Source: Agromyces mediolanus
Lineage (GTDB): Bacteria; Actinomycetota; Actinomycetes; Actinomycetales; Microbacteriaceae
NCBI RefSeq assembly: GCF_023715325.1
Contig: NZ_JAMBNX010000002.1
Span: 1-64,000, forward strand
DNA length: 64,000 bases
Reading direction: 5' to 3'
In this document: positions 50,608 through 63,284 of the stretch, piece by piece
How the letters are laid out: each line of letters begins with the position of its first letter
How positions within the stretch are numbered: position 1 is the first letter of the stretch
Position numbers and translations under genes: made by a program
The notes under the pieces: model-generated
Told to the model about the DNA's origin: nothing
The model's input: the letters and a program-made list of their open reading frames with translations, nothing else
The model's database searches: none

Positions 50608-51222
50608 ATGGACGAAGACAACAAGGTCGAAGCCCTCGAGCGCGACTCGTTCGGCAAGGGTGCGGCGCGCAAGCTCCGCGCCACCGGCCGCATCCCCGCC
50701 GTCGTGTACGGTCACGGCACCGAGCCGGTGCACGTGAGCCTGCCGGCCCACCAGATCGGCCTCATCGTGCGCAAGGCGAACGCCGTGCTCGACCTGCAGA
50801 TCTCGGGCAAGAGCCAGCTCACCCTGGTCAAGGACGTGCAGAAGGACCCGGTGCGCCAGATCATCGAGCACCTCGACCTCATCGTCGTGAAGAAGGGCGA
50901 GAAGGTCCAGGTCGAGGTGCCGGTGCACCTCGAGGGCGAGTCGGCCGCGGGCACCGTCGCCGACCTCGACTCGCACACCCTGACCCTCGAGGTCGAGGCC
51001 ACCCACATCCCCGAGAACGTCGTCGTGTCGGTCGAGGGCCTCGAGGAGGGCACCCAGCTCCACGCGAAGGACGTCACCCTGCCGAAGGGCGCTGCACTCA
51101 TCAGCGACGCCGACGCGCTCGTCGTGAACGTGCACGTGCCGCAGAAGGCGGCCGACGTCGACGAGACCGCCGAGGGCGAGGAGGCCGCCGAGGCCCCCGC
51201 CGAGGAGGCGGCCGCGGAGTAA
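50608..51222 (+). CDS. rplY: 50S ribosomal protein L25 (CTC form)
   Basis: 204-residue long-form L25/Ctc, which binds 5S rRNA loop E. The N-terminal L25 domain (about 1-95) has GKGAARKLRATGRIPAVVYGHG; the C-terminal TL5 domain runs to about 185, and the tail is Glu/Ala-rich. ATG at 50608 follows AAGGAGAA. It is followed by a strong terminator; rplY-pth is a conserved actinobacterial order. Confidence 0.95.
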   Translation: MDEDNKVEALERDSFGKGAARKLRATGRIPAVVYGHGTEPVHVSLPAHQIGLIVRKANAVLDLQISGKSQLTLVKDVQKDPVRQIIEHLDLIVVKKGEKVQVEVPVHLEGESAAGTVADLDSHTLTLEVEATHIPENVVVSVEGLEEGTQLHAKDVTLPKGAALISDADALVVNVHVPQKAADVDETAEGEEAAEAPAEEAAAE

Positions 51223-51240
51223 GCTCCGCGCCTCCGCGCA

Positions 51241-51280
51241 CGAGGGCCCGCCCCGATCCCCGGATCGAGGCGGGCCCTCG
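51241..51280 (+). terminator. rplY terminator
   Basis: Stem CGAGGGCCCGCC paired with GGCGGGCCCTCG, extended by CGAT/ATCG around a 4-5 nt loop, 18 nt after the rplY stop. No T tract. Confidence 0.8.
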
Positions 51281-51394
51281 TCGTCGGGCCGCGTCGACCC
51301 GCCTCGACCCGCCTCGCGTCGCGGGCGGGCGGCCCGCCGTCCGGTACGCTCGGACCTCGGGCCGATCGGCCCGAAGGACTGATCGGAGCCCGGC

Positions 51395-52015
51395 ATGGCA
51401 TGGTTCCGGCGGCGCGGACGAGAGGATCCCGAGGTGGCGCAGAACACCTGGCTGGTGGTCGGCCTCGGCAACCCCGGCGCGCAGTACGCGGGCAACCGGC
51501 ACAACGTCGGCCAGATGGTGCTCGACGAGCTGGCCGCCCGGCTCGGCGCGGCCTTCAAGAGCCACAAGACCCCGTCCCGCGTGGCCGAGGGGTTCCTCCG
51601 CCCCGGCGGGCCGAAGCTCGTGCTCGCGAAGCCGAACAGCTACATGAACACCTCGGGCGGCCCGGTCTCGGCGCTCGCGAAGTTCTACGACGTCCCCGTC
51701 GAGCGGCTCGTCGTCGTGCACGACGAGCTCGACCTGCCGTTCGACACGGTTCGGCTGAAGCAGGGCGGCGGACACGGCGGCCACAACGGGCTGCGCGACA
51801 TCTCGAAGGCGCTCGGCGCCGACTACCTGCGGGTCCGGGTCGGCGTCGGCCGGCCGCCGGGGCGCCAGGACCCCGCCGACTTCGTGCTCAAGGACTTCTC
51901 CGGCACCGAACGGGCATCGCTGCCGAACCTGCTCGCCGACGCCGCCGACGCAGTCGAGGCCATCGCCGACGACGGGCTGCTCGCCGCCCAGCAGCGCTTC
52001 CACTCGCCCAGCTGA
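51395..52015 (+). CDS. pth: Peptidyl-tRNA hydrolase
   Basis: 206-residue Pth that recycles peptidyl-tRNA dropped by ribosomes. [28 protein letters not shown] (catalytic His in NRHNVG), [43 protein letters not shown] are intact. A 15-residue basic/acidic N-terminal extension precedes the domain. TACGCT (51345-51350) is a probable -10, giving a ~38-nt leader. The stop codon is the first of two in-frame TGAs created by GCTGA repeats. Confidence 0.95.
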   Translation: MAWFRRRGREDPEVAQNTWLVVGLGNPGAQYAGNRHNVGQMVLDELAARLGAAFKSHKTPSRVAEGFLRPGGPKLVLAKPNSYMNTSGGPVSALAKFYDVPVERLVVVHDELDLPFDTVRLKQGGGHGGHNGLRDISKALGADYLRVRVGVGRPPGRQDPADFVLKDFSGTERASLPNLLADAADAVEAIADDGLLAAQQRFHSPS

Positions 52016-52049
52016 ACTGGGCTGAGCTGAGCTGGCTGGGCTGGGCTGG
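52011..52049. repeat. 5-nt repeats beginning at the pth stop
   Basis: GCTGA/GCTGG pentamers in tandem. The first unit contains the pth stop (52013-52015) and another TGA recurs in frame at 52028-52030. Confidence 0.85.
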
Positions 52050-52075
52050 CGCGGCGCGGTGCGGCGCGCCTCGGA

Positions 52076-52813
52076 CTAGATCAGCCCGCGCAGGAACTCC
52101 TCCGGGCTGGTGCCCGCGGCACGCGCGCGCTCGACGAGCCGTGCGTGCTCGTCGCTCGTGAGCTCGAGCGACATCGACCGCCAGTCGGCCGCCGGGTCGT
52201 CGAAGTCGAAGAGGGTGGCGTCGGCGGGGGAGCGGTCGTCGTGCAGCACGGGCTCGAACGGCGCCGGCTCGAACGGCGCGGGCTCGAACGGCGCGGATGC
52301 CCCGGCCGGGGCCGGTGCCGGTGCCGGGACCGCTGCGGCATCCGCCTCGCACGTGCCCGACCAGCCCGGGCCGGTGGGGATCGCCGAGCCGCGCCGGTAG
52401 GCCTCCGCCACCGCGCGGGCCCGCTCGTCGGCGGCCTCGTTCATCGGGTGCCCGACGTGCCCCTTCACCCACTCGAAGCGGTAGCGCCGCCCGGCGATGG
52501 CCTCGTCGAGCTGCTTCAGGAGCTCGACGTTCAGCACGGGCTTGCCGTCGGACTTGCGCCAGCCCTTGCGCTTCCAGTTCGGCATCCACTTCGTCACCGA
52601 GTTGATCACGTACTGGCTGTCGCACTGCACGAGCAGCTCCTCGTCGAGGTGCGCCGTCGCGCGGAACAGCTCGAGGACCGCGGTGAGCTCGCCCTGGTTG
52701 TTGGTGGCGTGCTTCCAGCCGCCCGCCGCCCAGCAATCGTCGGCGACGTACCAGGCCCAGCCTGCCGGGCCGGGGTTGCCGAGGGCCGATCCGTCTGCGG
52801 CGGCGATGATCAT
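52076..52813 (-). CDS. rnhA: Ribonuclease HI with C-terminal extension
   Basis: 245-residue protein. Residues 1-150 are RNase HI with the catalytic set D7 (AAADGSALGNPG), E42 (NNQGELTAVLEL), D65 (VQCDSQYVI) and D129 (MNEAADERA), which cuts RNA in RNA-DNA hybrids. Residues 160-205 are a Pro/Ala/Glu linker with an in-frame 15-nt repeat (EPAPF, three copies). The last ~38 residues (SMSLELTSDEHARLVERARAAGTSPEEFLRGLI) look like a ribbon-helix-helix-type helical module. ATG at 52813 starts the RNase H fold. Its single -10 candidate is TACGAT near 52850. Confidence 0.88.
   Translation of the reverse strand: MIIAAADGSALGNPGPAGWAWYVADDCWAAGGWKHATNNQGELTAVLELFRATAHLDEELLVQCDSQYVINSVTKWMPNWKRKGWRKSDGKPVLNVELLKQLDEAIAGRRYRFEWVKGHVGHPMNEAADERARAVAEAYRRGSAIPTGPGWSGTCEADAAAVPAPAPAPAGASAPFEPAPFEPAPFEPVLHDDRSPADATLFDFDDPAADWRSMSLELTSDEHARLVERARAAGTSPEEFLRGLI
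52251..52295. repeat. 15-nt in-frame repeat in rnhA linker
   Basis: Three near-identical GGCTCGAACGGCGC(C/G) units encode PFEPA pentapeptides between the RNase H domain and the C-terminal module. Confidence 0.93.
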
Positions 52814-52930
52814 GCGTGGTCCTTCCGTTCGGCCGTCGGGCCGCGCCAATCGTATCCGGCACCACCGCGGGGCGCCGCGGGGGACGCCTCGACCGGGAGC
52901 CGTGTCGGTGGGGAGACGTAGACTTCTCCG

Positions 52931-55900
52931 GTGAGTCTGCAGGGTCTGAACACGGCGCTCTCGCGCGCCTCCACGATCGAACGCGCCCTTGGCGAAGCGC
53001 TGCGCAGCGCGGACTTCTCGGCTCCGGCCGGGCTCGACGCCCCGCTGCTCGCCGGCCTGCTGGAGCGGCGCCGTGCCGCCGGGCTCGCCCCGGTGCTGCT
53101 CGTGGTGACCGCCACGAGCCGTGAGGGCGAGGCACTGCGCGCCTCCCTCGCGCCCTACCTGCCGGCCGACGCCGAGCTGCTCGAGTTCCCGGCGTGGGAG
53201 ACCCTGCCGCACGAGCGGCTCTCGCCGAGCGCCGAGACGGTCGGCCGGCGCCTGCACGCCATCCGGCGCCTGCACGAGTGGGGCGCCGGGGAGCGGCATC
53301 CGCTCGTCGTCGTCGCCTCCGTGCGGGCCGCCCTCCAGCCGATCGCCGACAACCTCGCCGACCTCGCGCCGATCGAGCTCGTCGCCGGCGCGCGCGGCCA
53401 CGACCTCTCCGAGCTCGCGCTGCGGCTCGTCGATCTCGCCTACGCCCGCGTCGACATGGTGTCCCGACGCGGCGAGTTCGCCGTGCGCGGCGGCATCCTC
53501 GACGTCTTCCCGCCGACGGCCGACCACCCGGTGCGCGTCGAGTTCTTCGGCGACGAGGTCGAAGAGCTGCGCGCCTTCTCGGTCGCCGACCAGCGCTCGC
53601 TGCCCGAGCCCGTCGAGCGCGTGCACCTCGCCCCGAGCCGCGAGCTGCTGCTCACGCCGACGGTGCGCCAGCGGGCCCGTGAGATGGTGCACGAGTTCCC
53701 GAGCCTCTCGCAGATGCTCGAGAAGATCGCCGAGGGCATCCCGGTCGAGGGCATGGAGTCGCTCGCTCCCGCCCTCACCGAGCGGCTCGTGCCGCTCAGC
53801 CACTATCTGCCCGACCAGGCCGCGATCGCCGTCGTCGCGCCCGAGCGGGTGGCCGGCCGCGCCGCGAGCCTCGCCGAGACGAACCGGGAGTTCCTGGCCG
53901 CCGCCTGGAGCGCCGCCACCGTCGGCGCCGGCGCGCCCATCGACCTCGATGCGGGCGACTTCCTGAGCCTGCGCGAACTGCGGGATGCCGCGATGTTGAG
54001 CGCGCCCGGCGAGCCGGATCCGAAGCGGGCGTGGTGGACGCTGTCGCACTTCGACGCCGGCGAGGCCGCCGAAGACCTCGAGCTCGACACGAGCTACGTC
54101 CGGATCGCGGCGAACGCGGTGCCGAGCTTCCAGGGCAACGTCTCGGGGGCGGTCGAGCACGTCGCCGAGCGGATGCGCGAGGGCTGGGCGCTCGTCGTCG
54201 CCGCCGCCGGGCAGGGCCTCGTGGAGCGCGCGCGCGACGTGCTCGCCGAAGCCGGCCTCGCCGCCCGCCTCGTCGAGGAAGTGCCCGCCGATCCGGAGCC
54301 GGGCGTCGTGTTCCTCGTGCAGGCCGAGGCGGCGCGCGGTTTCGAGGTGCCGGAGGCGAAGCTCGGCCTGCTCGCCGAGGCCGAGTTCTACGGACGCTCC
54401 GCCGCCTACGACCCGCGCGCCGGCAAGAAGCTCGCCACGCGCCGGCGCAACGTCGTCGACCCGATCCAGCTGAAGCCGGGCGACCACGTCGTGCACGCCA
54501 CCCACGGCATCGGCCGCTTCGTCGAGCTCGTCCAGCGCGAGGTGGCGACCGGCACCCGGCCGAAGGGCCCGAGCCGCACCGCCGGCATCGCCCAGCAGCC
54601 GACGACGGTGCGCGAGTACCTCGTGCTGGAGTACGCGCCGTCCAAGCGCGGCCAGGCCGGCGACCGGCTGTTCGTGCCGATGGACCAGCTCGATCTCCTG
54701 AGCCGCTACGTGGGCGGCGAGGCGCCTTCGCTCTCCAAGATGGGCGGCAGCGACTGGGCGCAGGCGAAGGGCCGCGCCCGCAGGGCGGTGCGCGACATCG
54801 CGGTCGAGCTCGTGAAGCTCTACTCGGCGCGGATGGCGGCCAAGGGGCACGCCTTCGGCCCCGACACGCCCTGGCAGCACGAGCTCGAAGAGGCGTTCCC
54901 CTTCACCGAGACGAACGATCAGCTCCAGACCATCGACGAGGTGAAGGCCGACATGGAGCGGCCCATCCCGATGGACCGGCTGCTCGCGGGTGACGTCGGC
55001 TTCGGCAAGACCGAGGTCGCGGTACGCGCCGCCTTCAAGGCGATCCAGGACGGCAAGCAGGCCGCCATGCTGGTGCCGACGACGCTCCTCGTGAAGCAGC
55101 ACTTCGAGACCTTCACCGAGCGCTTCGCGGGCTTCCCCGTGCACGTGCGGGCGCTCAGCCGCTTCCAGACCGACAAGGAGGCGCGCGAGACGATCGCCGG
55201 TCTCGCCGACGGCACCGTCGACCTCGTGATCGGCACCCACCGCATCCTCACCGAGAAGGTGCGGTTCAAAGACCTCGGGCTGATGATCATCGACGAGGAG
55301 CAGCGCTTCGGCGTCGAGCACAAGGACGCGCTGAAGAAGCTCAAGACGAACGTCGACATCCTCGCGATGAGCGCCACGCCGATCCCGCGTTCCCTCGAGA
55401 TGGCCGTCACCGGCATCCGCGAGATGTCGACGCTCGTGACCCCGCCGGAGGACCGGCATCCGATCCTCACCTTCGTCGGACCGTACTCCGAGCAGCAGGT
55501 GGGCGCCGCCATCCGTCGCGAGATGCTCCGCGAGGGCCAGGTGTTCTTCGTGCACAACCGGGTGTCCTCGATCAACCGCGTCGCGGCGCAGCTCGCCGAG
55601 CTCGTACCCGAAGCGCGCATCGCGGTCGCGCACGGCCAGCTCCCCGAGCATGCGCTCGACCAGATCGTGAGCGATTTCTGGGAGCGCAAGTTCGACGTGC
55701 TCGTCTCGACGACCATCATCGAGACCGGCCTCGACATCTCGAACGCGAACACGATCATCATCGACCGCGCCGACAAGTACGGGCTCTCGCAGCTGCACCA
55801 GCTGCGCGGGCGGGTCGGCCGCGGGCGCGAGCGCGCCTACGCCTACTTCCTCTACGACCCGGCGAAGCCGCTCAGCGAGACCGCGCACGACCGGCTCTCG

Positions 55901-56572
55901 ACGATCGCGGCGAACAACGAGCTCGGCGGCGGCATGCAGATCGCGCTGAAAGACCTCGAGATCCGCGGGGCCGGCAACCTGCTCGGGGCCGAGCAGGCCG
56001 GCCACATCGCGGGCGTCGGCTTCGATCTCTATCTGCGGATGATCGGCGAGGCGGTCTCGGCGTTCCGCGGCGAGGTCGCCGAGGGGCAGACGGAGCTGCG
56101 GCTCGAGCTCCCCGTCGACGCGCACATCCCCGAGGACTACGTCGACAGCGAGCGGCTGCGGCTCGAGGCCTACCAGAAGCTCTCCGCGGCGAGCGGGCCG
56201 GCATCGAAGGACGGGCAGATCGACCAAGTGCTCGAGGAGCTCGTCGACCGGTACGGTGCCCCGCCGGAGTCGGTCGAGCACCTCGTCGCGGTCTCGAGGC
56301 TCCGCCGTCAGGCGCAGCTCGCCGGGCTCGCCGAGGTCATCGCGACCGGGTCGAAGCTCCGCATCGCCCCGGCGAAGATCCCCGATTCCAGGCGGGTTCG
56401 GCTCGAGCGGCTGTACCCCGGCGCGAAGCACTTCGCCCAGAACGACGTGATCCTCGTGCCGTTCCCGACCCCGGGCGGCGAGGCGCCGGGCGACGGCGAC
56501 CTCATCGAGTGGGTGTCCAGGCTCGTGGCGAACATCTTCGAGCCGAGCCCGGCCCCGGCCGAGCAGGGCTGA
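52931..56572 (+). CDS. mfd: Transcription-repair coupling factor
   Basis: 1213-residue Mfd, which removes RNA polymerase stalled at DNA lesions and recruits UvrA. The UvrB-like N-terminus (about 1-390, LLEFPAWETLPHERLSPSAETVGRRL), the CarD-like RNAP-interacting domain (about 512-600, KPGDHVVHATHGIGRFVELV), the translocase with LLAGDVGFGKTEVAVRAAF and the DEEQ box IIDEEQRFGVEHKDALK, and the TRCF C-terminus are complete. GTG at 52931 lies 6 nt after TAGACT (52919-52924), predicting a leaderless mRNA. Divergent from rnhA. Confidence 0.96.
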   Translation: MSLQGLNTALSRASTIERALGEALRSADFSAPAGLDAPLLAGLLERRRAAGLAPVLLVVTATSREGEALRASLAPYLPADAELLEFPAWETLPHERLSPSAETVGRRLHAIRRLHEWGAGERHPLVVVASVRAALQPIADNLADLAPIELVAGARGHDLSELALRLVDLAYARVDMVSRRGEFAVRGGILDVFPPTADHPVRVEFFGDEVEELRAFSVADQRSLPEPVERVHLAPSRELLLTPTVRQRAREMVHEFPSLSQMLEKIAEGIPVEGMESLAPALTERLVPLSHYLPDQAAIAVVAPERVAGRAASLAETNREFLAAAWSAATVGAGAPIDLDAGDFLSLRELRDAAMLSAPGEPDPKRAWWTLSHFDAGEAAEDLELDTSYVRIAANAVPSFQGNVSGAVEHVAERMREGWALVVAAAGQGLVERARDVLAEAGLAARLVEEVPADPEPGVVFLVQAEAARGFEVPEAKLGLLAEAEFYGRSAAYDPRAGKKLATRRRNVVDPIQLKPGDHVVHATHGIGRFVELVQREVATGTRPKGPSRTAGIAQQPTTVREYLVLEYAPSKRGQAGDRLFVPMDQLDLLSRYVGGEAPSLSKMGGSDWAQAKGRARRAVRDIAVELVKLYSARMAAKGHAFGPDTPWQHELEEAFPFTETNDQLQTIDEVKADMERPIPMDRLLAGDVGFGKTEVAVRAAFKAIQDGKQAAMLVPTTLLVKQHFETFTERFAGFPVHVRALSRFQTDKEARETIAGLADGTVDLVIGTHRILTEKVRFKDLGLMIIDEEQRFGVEHKDALKKLKTNVDILAMSATPIPRSLEMAVTGIREMSTLVTPPEDRHPILTFVGPYSEQQVGAAIRREMLREGQVFFVHNRVSSINRVAAQLAELVPEARIAVAHGQLPEHALDQIVSDFWERKFDVLVSTTIIETGLDISNANTIIIDRADKYGLSQLHQLRGRVGRGRERAYAYFLYDPAKPLSETAHDRLSTIAANNELGGGMQIALKDLEIRGAGNLLGAEQAGHIAGVGFDLYLRMIGEAVSAFRGEVAEGQTELRLELPVDAHIPEDYVDSERLRLEAYQKLSAASGPASKDGQIDQVLEELVDRYGAPPESVEHLVAVSRLRRQAQLAGLAEVIATGSKLRIAPAKIPDSRRVRLERLYPGAKHFAQNDVILVPFPTPGGEAPGDGDLIEWVSRLVANIFEPSPAPAEQG

Positions 56573-56609
56573 GCAGCAGAGCCGGGGCCCGTGGGGCTGC
56601 GGCTGCACG

Positions 56610-56690
56610 CGCGCCGGGAGGAGATCGTCGCCGAGGGAGGATGCCTCGGGGGATCCGGTCCTCCCGAGGGGCGATTCTCCTCGCGCGGCA
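56610..56690. terminator. Long imperfect inverted repeat between mfd and the next gene
   Basis: Arms of about 31 nt (56610-56641 and 56659-56690; GGGAGGAGATCGTCGCCGAGG against its near-complement) with an 17-nt centre. It lies in the convergent gap and probably terminates both transcripts, ending 4 nt from the opposing stop codon. Confidence 0.65.
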
Positions 56691-56693
56691 GGC

Positions 56694-57055
56694 CTAGGGC
56701 TTGAGGTGGCCCCACTCGGCGAGGAACTCGGCGACCGTCATGGTCTCGAGGTCGAGCCGGATCTGCTGCAGCAGCATGTCGGCGTCGACGAGCGAACCCG
56801 CCTTCGTGCGGATGACGGGCGCCGCCGAGTCGGTGCGCACCACCACGAGCTCCGCGACCGAGGGGCCGCCGAGGCTCGTCGCCTCGCCCGCGACGAGCAG
56901 CACGGTGTGCACGAGCTTGCCGAGGCCGCGGAGCCGCCGGGGGCGGAGCTCCGCGCGCAGGTGCGCGCTCGCCGGCTCGGCGCCGTCGGGCAGGCCTGGG
57001 TCATCGGGCAGGCCTGGGTCATCGGGCAGGCCGTCGTCGGGCAGCTCCGCCGCGC

Positions 57056-57059
<4 letters not shown>
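56694..57059 (-). CDS. Hypothetical protein coupled to nhaA
   Basis: 121-residue soluble protein, unrecognised. The N-terminus is a Pro/Asp tail with an in-frame 18-nt repeat (LPDDPG, about residues 5-26). A conserved-looking body follows, with LGKLVHTVLLVAGEATSLGGPSVAELVVVRTDSAAPVIRTKAGSL and a helical end FLAEWGHLKP. ATG at 57059 overlaps the nhaA stop by 4 nt, so it is co-translated with the antiporter and could modulate it, but nothing in the sequence shows this. Confidence 0.7.
56986..57043. repeat. 18-nt in-frame repeat
   Basis: Two exact copies and a shortened third of TCGGGCAGGCCTGGGTCA in the N-terminal tail of the nhaA-coupled hypothetical protein. Confidence 0.93.
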
Positions 57060-58255
<1,196 letters not shown>

Positions 58256-58367
58256 GCGAGCCTTTCGTACGGTCTTCGATCACGTTCGCCGACCAGACTT
58301 CCCGGCACTCCGCGAACGATCCTACCGCGCAGGTGCCGGGCGGCCCGTGCCGCCGTACGCTGGGGCG

Positions 58368-59051
58368 GTGACCCTCTCCCTCTGGGCGACGCTCCTCGCC
58401 GCCTGCTTCGTGATCAGCTTCACGCCGGGGGCCGGGGCGATCAACACGATGGGCAACTCGCTCACGGTCGGCTTCCTCCGCTCGATCTGGGGAATCCTCG
58501 GCCAGCAGGCGGCGCTCGTCGTGCACATCGTGATCGTCGCGGCGGGCGTCGGCGTGCTCGTCACGGGGTCGCCCGTGGTCTTCGAGATCATCCGGTACGC
58601 GGGGGCCGCCTACCTCGTGTACCTCGGCATCCGCCAGATCCTGGCCAAGCCGAGCGCCGAGGCGGTGGCGGTCGATGCGGCGCGGGCGGATGGCACGGAG
58701 CCGGCCGAGCCCGAAGCGGAGGCGGCGCCACCCGCGGCGCCGAGCGGCGAGTCGCGCTGGTCGATGTTCCGGCGCGGGCTCTGGGTGAACCTCCTGAACC
58801 CGAAGGCGATCGTGTTCTTCCTCGCCTTCCTGCCGCAGTTCATCCGGCCGGGGCTGCCGCTGCTGCCGCAGTACCTCGTGGTCGGGGCGACGGTGGTGCT
58901 CGTCGACGTCATCGTGATGTGGGGCTTCTTCGCGGTCGCCGCGCAGGGACTGCGCCGGCTCACCGCCTCCGCGCGGGGGCAGCGCATCGTGAACCGCCTG
59001 TTCGGCAGCCTGTTCATCGGCGTCGGGGTGCTGCTCGCGGTCGTGCACTAG
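58368..59051 (+). CDS. LysE/RhtB family exporter
   Basis: 227-residue amino-acid exporter-type membrane protein: LLAACFVISFTPGAGAINTMGNSLTVGFLRS near 8-38 (the conserved PGP-like position is PGAG), six hydrophobic helices, and NLLNPKAIVFFLAFLPQFI near 148-166. The loop between helices 3 and 4 (about 100-130) has an Ala/Glu/Pro-rich insertion. GTG at 58368 is 6 nt after TACGCT (58356-58361), predicting a leaderless mRNA. Divergent from nhaA; substrate unknown. Confidence 0.9.
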   Translation: MTLSLWATLLAACFVISFTPGAGAINTMGNSLTVGFLRSIWGILGQQAALVVHIVIVAAGVGVLVTGSPVVFEIIRYAGAAYLVYLGIRQILAKPSAEAVAVDAARADGTEPAEPEAEAAPPAAPSGESRWSMFRRGLWVNLLNPKAIVFFLAFLPQFIRPGLPLLPQYLVVGATVVLVDVIVMWGFFAVAAQGLRRLTASARGQRIVNRLFGSLFIGVGVLLAVVH

Positions 59052-59085
59052 CCCCGCCCGAGACGGGCCAGCCTAGGCTGGGCGC

Positions 59086-59784
59086 ATGACCGCCGCCGCC
59101 CATCCCGCCCTCGACGAGCTCATCGCCACGGTCGCGCTGCTGCGCGCCCCGGGCGGCTGCCCCTGGGATGCCGAGCAGACCCACGAGTCGCTCGTGCAGT
59201 ACCTCGTCGAGGAGTGCTGGGAGCTCATCGACGCGATCGAGTCGGGCGACCGCGCCGAGATGATCGAGGAGCTCGGCGATGTGCTCTACCAGGTGCTCTT
59301 CCACGCCGATCTCGCCGCGCACACCCCGGGCGAGGACTTCGACCTCGAGGACGTCGCCCGGCACATGACCGCGAAGATGGTGGCGCGGCATCCGCATGTC
59401 TTCGGCGACCGTGAGGCGGAGACCGCCGAGGACGTCGTCGGCTTCTGGGACGAGCTGAAGGCCGACGAGAAGCCGCACCGCACGAGCGTGCTCGACGGCG
59501 TGCCGATGGGTATGCCCGCGCTCGCGCTCGCCGCGAAGGTGCTGACCAAGGCCGAGAAGGCGGGCGTCGCGCCGAGCGCGAGCCCGCACGCCCCGGCCGA
59601 TCCGCTCCTCGGCGAGCCGTTCCCTGCCGACGAGGCCGAGCTCGGCGAGGCGCTGCTCCGACTCGTCGCCGAGGCCCGCGGCCGCGGCCTGGACGCGGAG
59701 CGGGCGCTGCGCGGGGCGATCAGAGGCTTCACCGCCGAGGTGCGCGCCGCCGAGGCGTCCACGCCGCCCGGGCCGCGCGAATAA
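59086..59784 (+). CDS. mazG: Nucleoside triphosphate pyrophosphohydrolase MazG
   Basis: 232-residue all-alpha NTP-PPase that hydrolyses (d)NTPs, including damaged ones. LRAPGGCPWDAEQTHESLVQYLVEECWELIDAIESGD contains the ExxE metal set, completed by MIEELGDVLYQVLFHADLA and HPHVFGD. Only the first MazG domain is full; the second is reduced, as in other actinobacteria. TAGGCT (59074-59079) is exactly 6 nt before the ATG. Confidence 0.94.
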   Translation: MTAAAHPALDELIATVALLRAPGGCPWDAEQTHESLVQYLVEECWELIDAIESGDRAEMIEELGDVLYQVLFHADLAAHTPGEDFDLEDVARHMTAKMVARHPHVFGDREAETAEDVVGFWDELKADEKPHRTSVLDGVPMGMPALALAAKVLTKAEKAGVAPSASPHAPADPLLGEPFPADEAELGEALLRLVAEARGRGLDAERALRGAIRGFTAEVRAAEASTPPGPRE

Positions 59785-59820
59785 CCCCGGCACGTCGGGC
59801 AGCCCCGGCACGTCGGGCAG
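59785..59820. repeat. 18-nt duplication directly after the mazG stop
   Basis: Two exact 18-nt copies of CCCCGGCACGTCGGGCAG start at the base after TAA, followed by a decayed third copy to about 59838. The stop itself is not copied. Confidence 0.93.
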
Positions 59821-59863
59821 CCCGGCGACGCGGGCACCGGCCGGCGCCTGGAAGAATGGGCGC

Positions 59864-62528
<2,665 letters not shown>

Positions 62529-62553
62529 GACGATCGCGGCGCGAGAGCGCAGC

Positions 62554-62596
62554 GGAACGCAGGGGGCGGCCAGGCGGCCGCCCCCTGCGGCGTTCC
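62554..62596 (+). terminator. eno terminator
   Basis: Strong hairpin: GCAGGGGGCGGCC pairs with GGCCGCCCCCTGC around AGGC, with an outer GGAACG/CGTTCC stem. It ends 28 nt before the ftsB-like start, where GGAAGGAGG provides an RBS. Confidence 0.82.
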
Positions 62597-62624
62597 CCGG
62601 GCGATCGGCCGGGAAGGAGGCGTC

Positions 62625-63284
62625 ATGAGCGGACCGAAGCGTCCCGAGCGCCCCGGACGGCCGAGGCCCCCGCGGCCCGCGACTCCCGCATCGCCGCCCG
62701 AGACCACCCGGCCCGCACCGGCCGGCCCGACGGCCCCGCGCAGCGCGCGGCGACGCGCCGCCTCGGCGGCCGCCGCGGCCCCCGAGGCCGGCGCCGTGCG
62801 GCAGGGCTGGCTCGGCGGCATCCGCTTCTCGGGCTTCTCGCTCATCATGATGGGCCTGCTCGTGCTCGCCGTCGTCGTGCTCGCGCCCACGATCTCCGCC
62901 TTCGCCTCGCAGCGCCAGCAGATCGCCGAGCTGCGCGCCGAGGTGTCGCAGCAGGAGGCCGAGCTCACGAAGCTGCGCACCGAGCGCGAGCGCTGGAGCG
63001 ACGAGACGTTCATCGTCACCCAGGCGCGCGAACGGCTCTACTACGTGCTGCCCGGCGAGGTCAGCTACCTCGTCATCGACGACCGCAGCGACGCCGACAA
63101 GGCCGAGGCCGAGCAGGCGGTCTCCGCCGAGGTGACCGAGGCCCGGCGCGACTGGCTGACGAGCCTCCTCGACTCGGTGATGACCGCGGGCCTGGCACCG
63201 GCGCCCGCCGACCCGACCGCGCCGCCCGCCGACCCTGCAGCGACCACGCCGCCCGCCGCGGCCCCATCCGGAGGTACCCGATGA
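62625..63284 (+). CDS. Septum formation initiator (FtsB/DivIC) family protein
   Basis: 219-residue bitopic membrane protein. A Pro/Arg/Ala-rich cytosolic N-terminus (about 1-68) precedes one helix (about 72-92, FSLIMMGLLVLAVVVLAPTIS), a coiled coil (about 95-130, RQQIAELRAEVSQQEAELTKLRTERERW) and the DivIC-type QARERLYYVLPGEVSYLVI; the C-terminal tail is Pro/Ala-rich. It should join FtsL and FtsQ in the divisome. eno-ftsB-DUF501 order is conserved in actinobacteria. Overlaps DUF501 by 4 nt. Confidence 0.92.
   Translation: MSGPKRPERPGRPRPPRPATPASPPETTRPAPAGPTAPRSARRRAASAAAAAPEAGAVRQGWLGGIRFSGFSLIMMGLLVLAVVVLAPTISAFASQRQQIAELRAEVSQQEAELTKLRTERERWSDETFIVTQARERLYYVLPGEVSYLVIDDRSDADKAEAEQAVSAEVTEARRDWLTSLLDSVMTAGLAPAPADPTAPPADPAATTPPAAAPSGGTR

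Noticed and set aside
52814-56608. Upstream extension of the rnhA frame (over 1200 codons) antisense to mfd
   Set aside because: mfd is complete and unmistakable on the other strand; the extension has shadow-like composition and RNase H homology begins at the chosen ATG.
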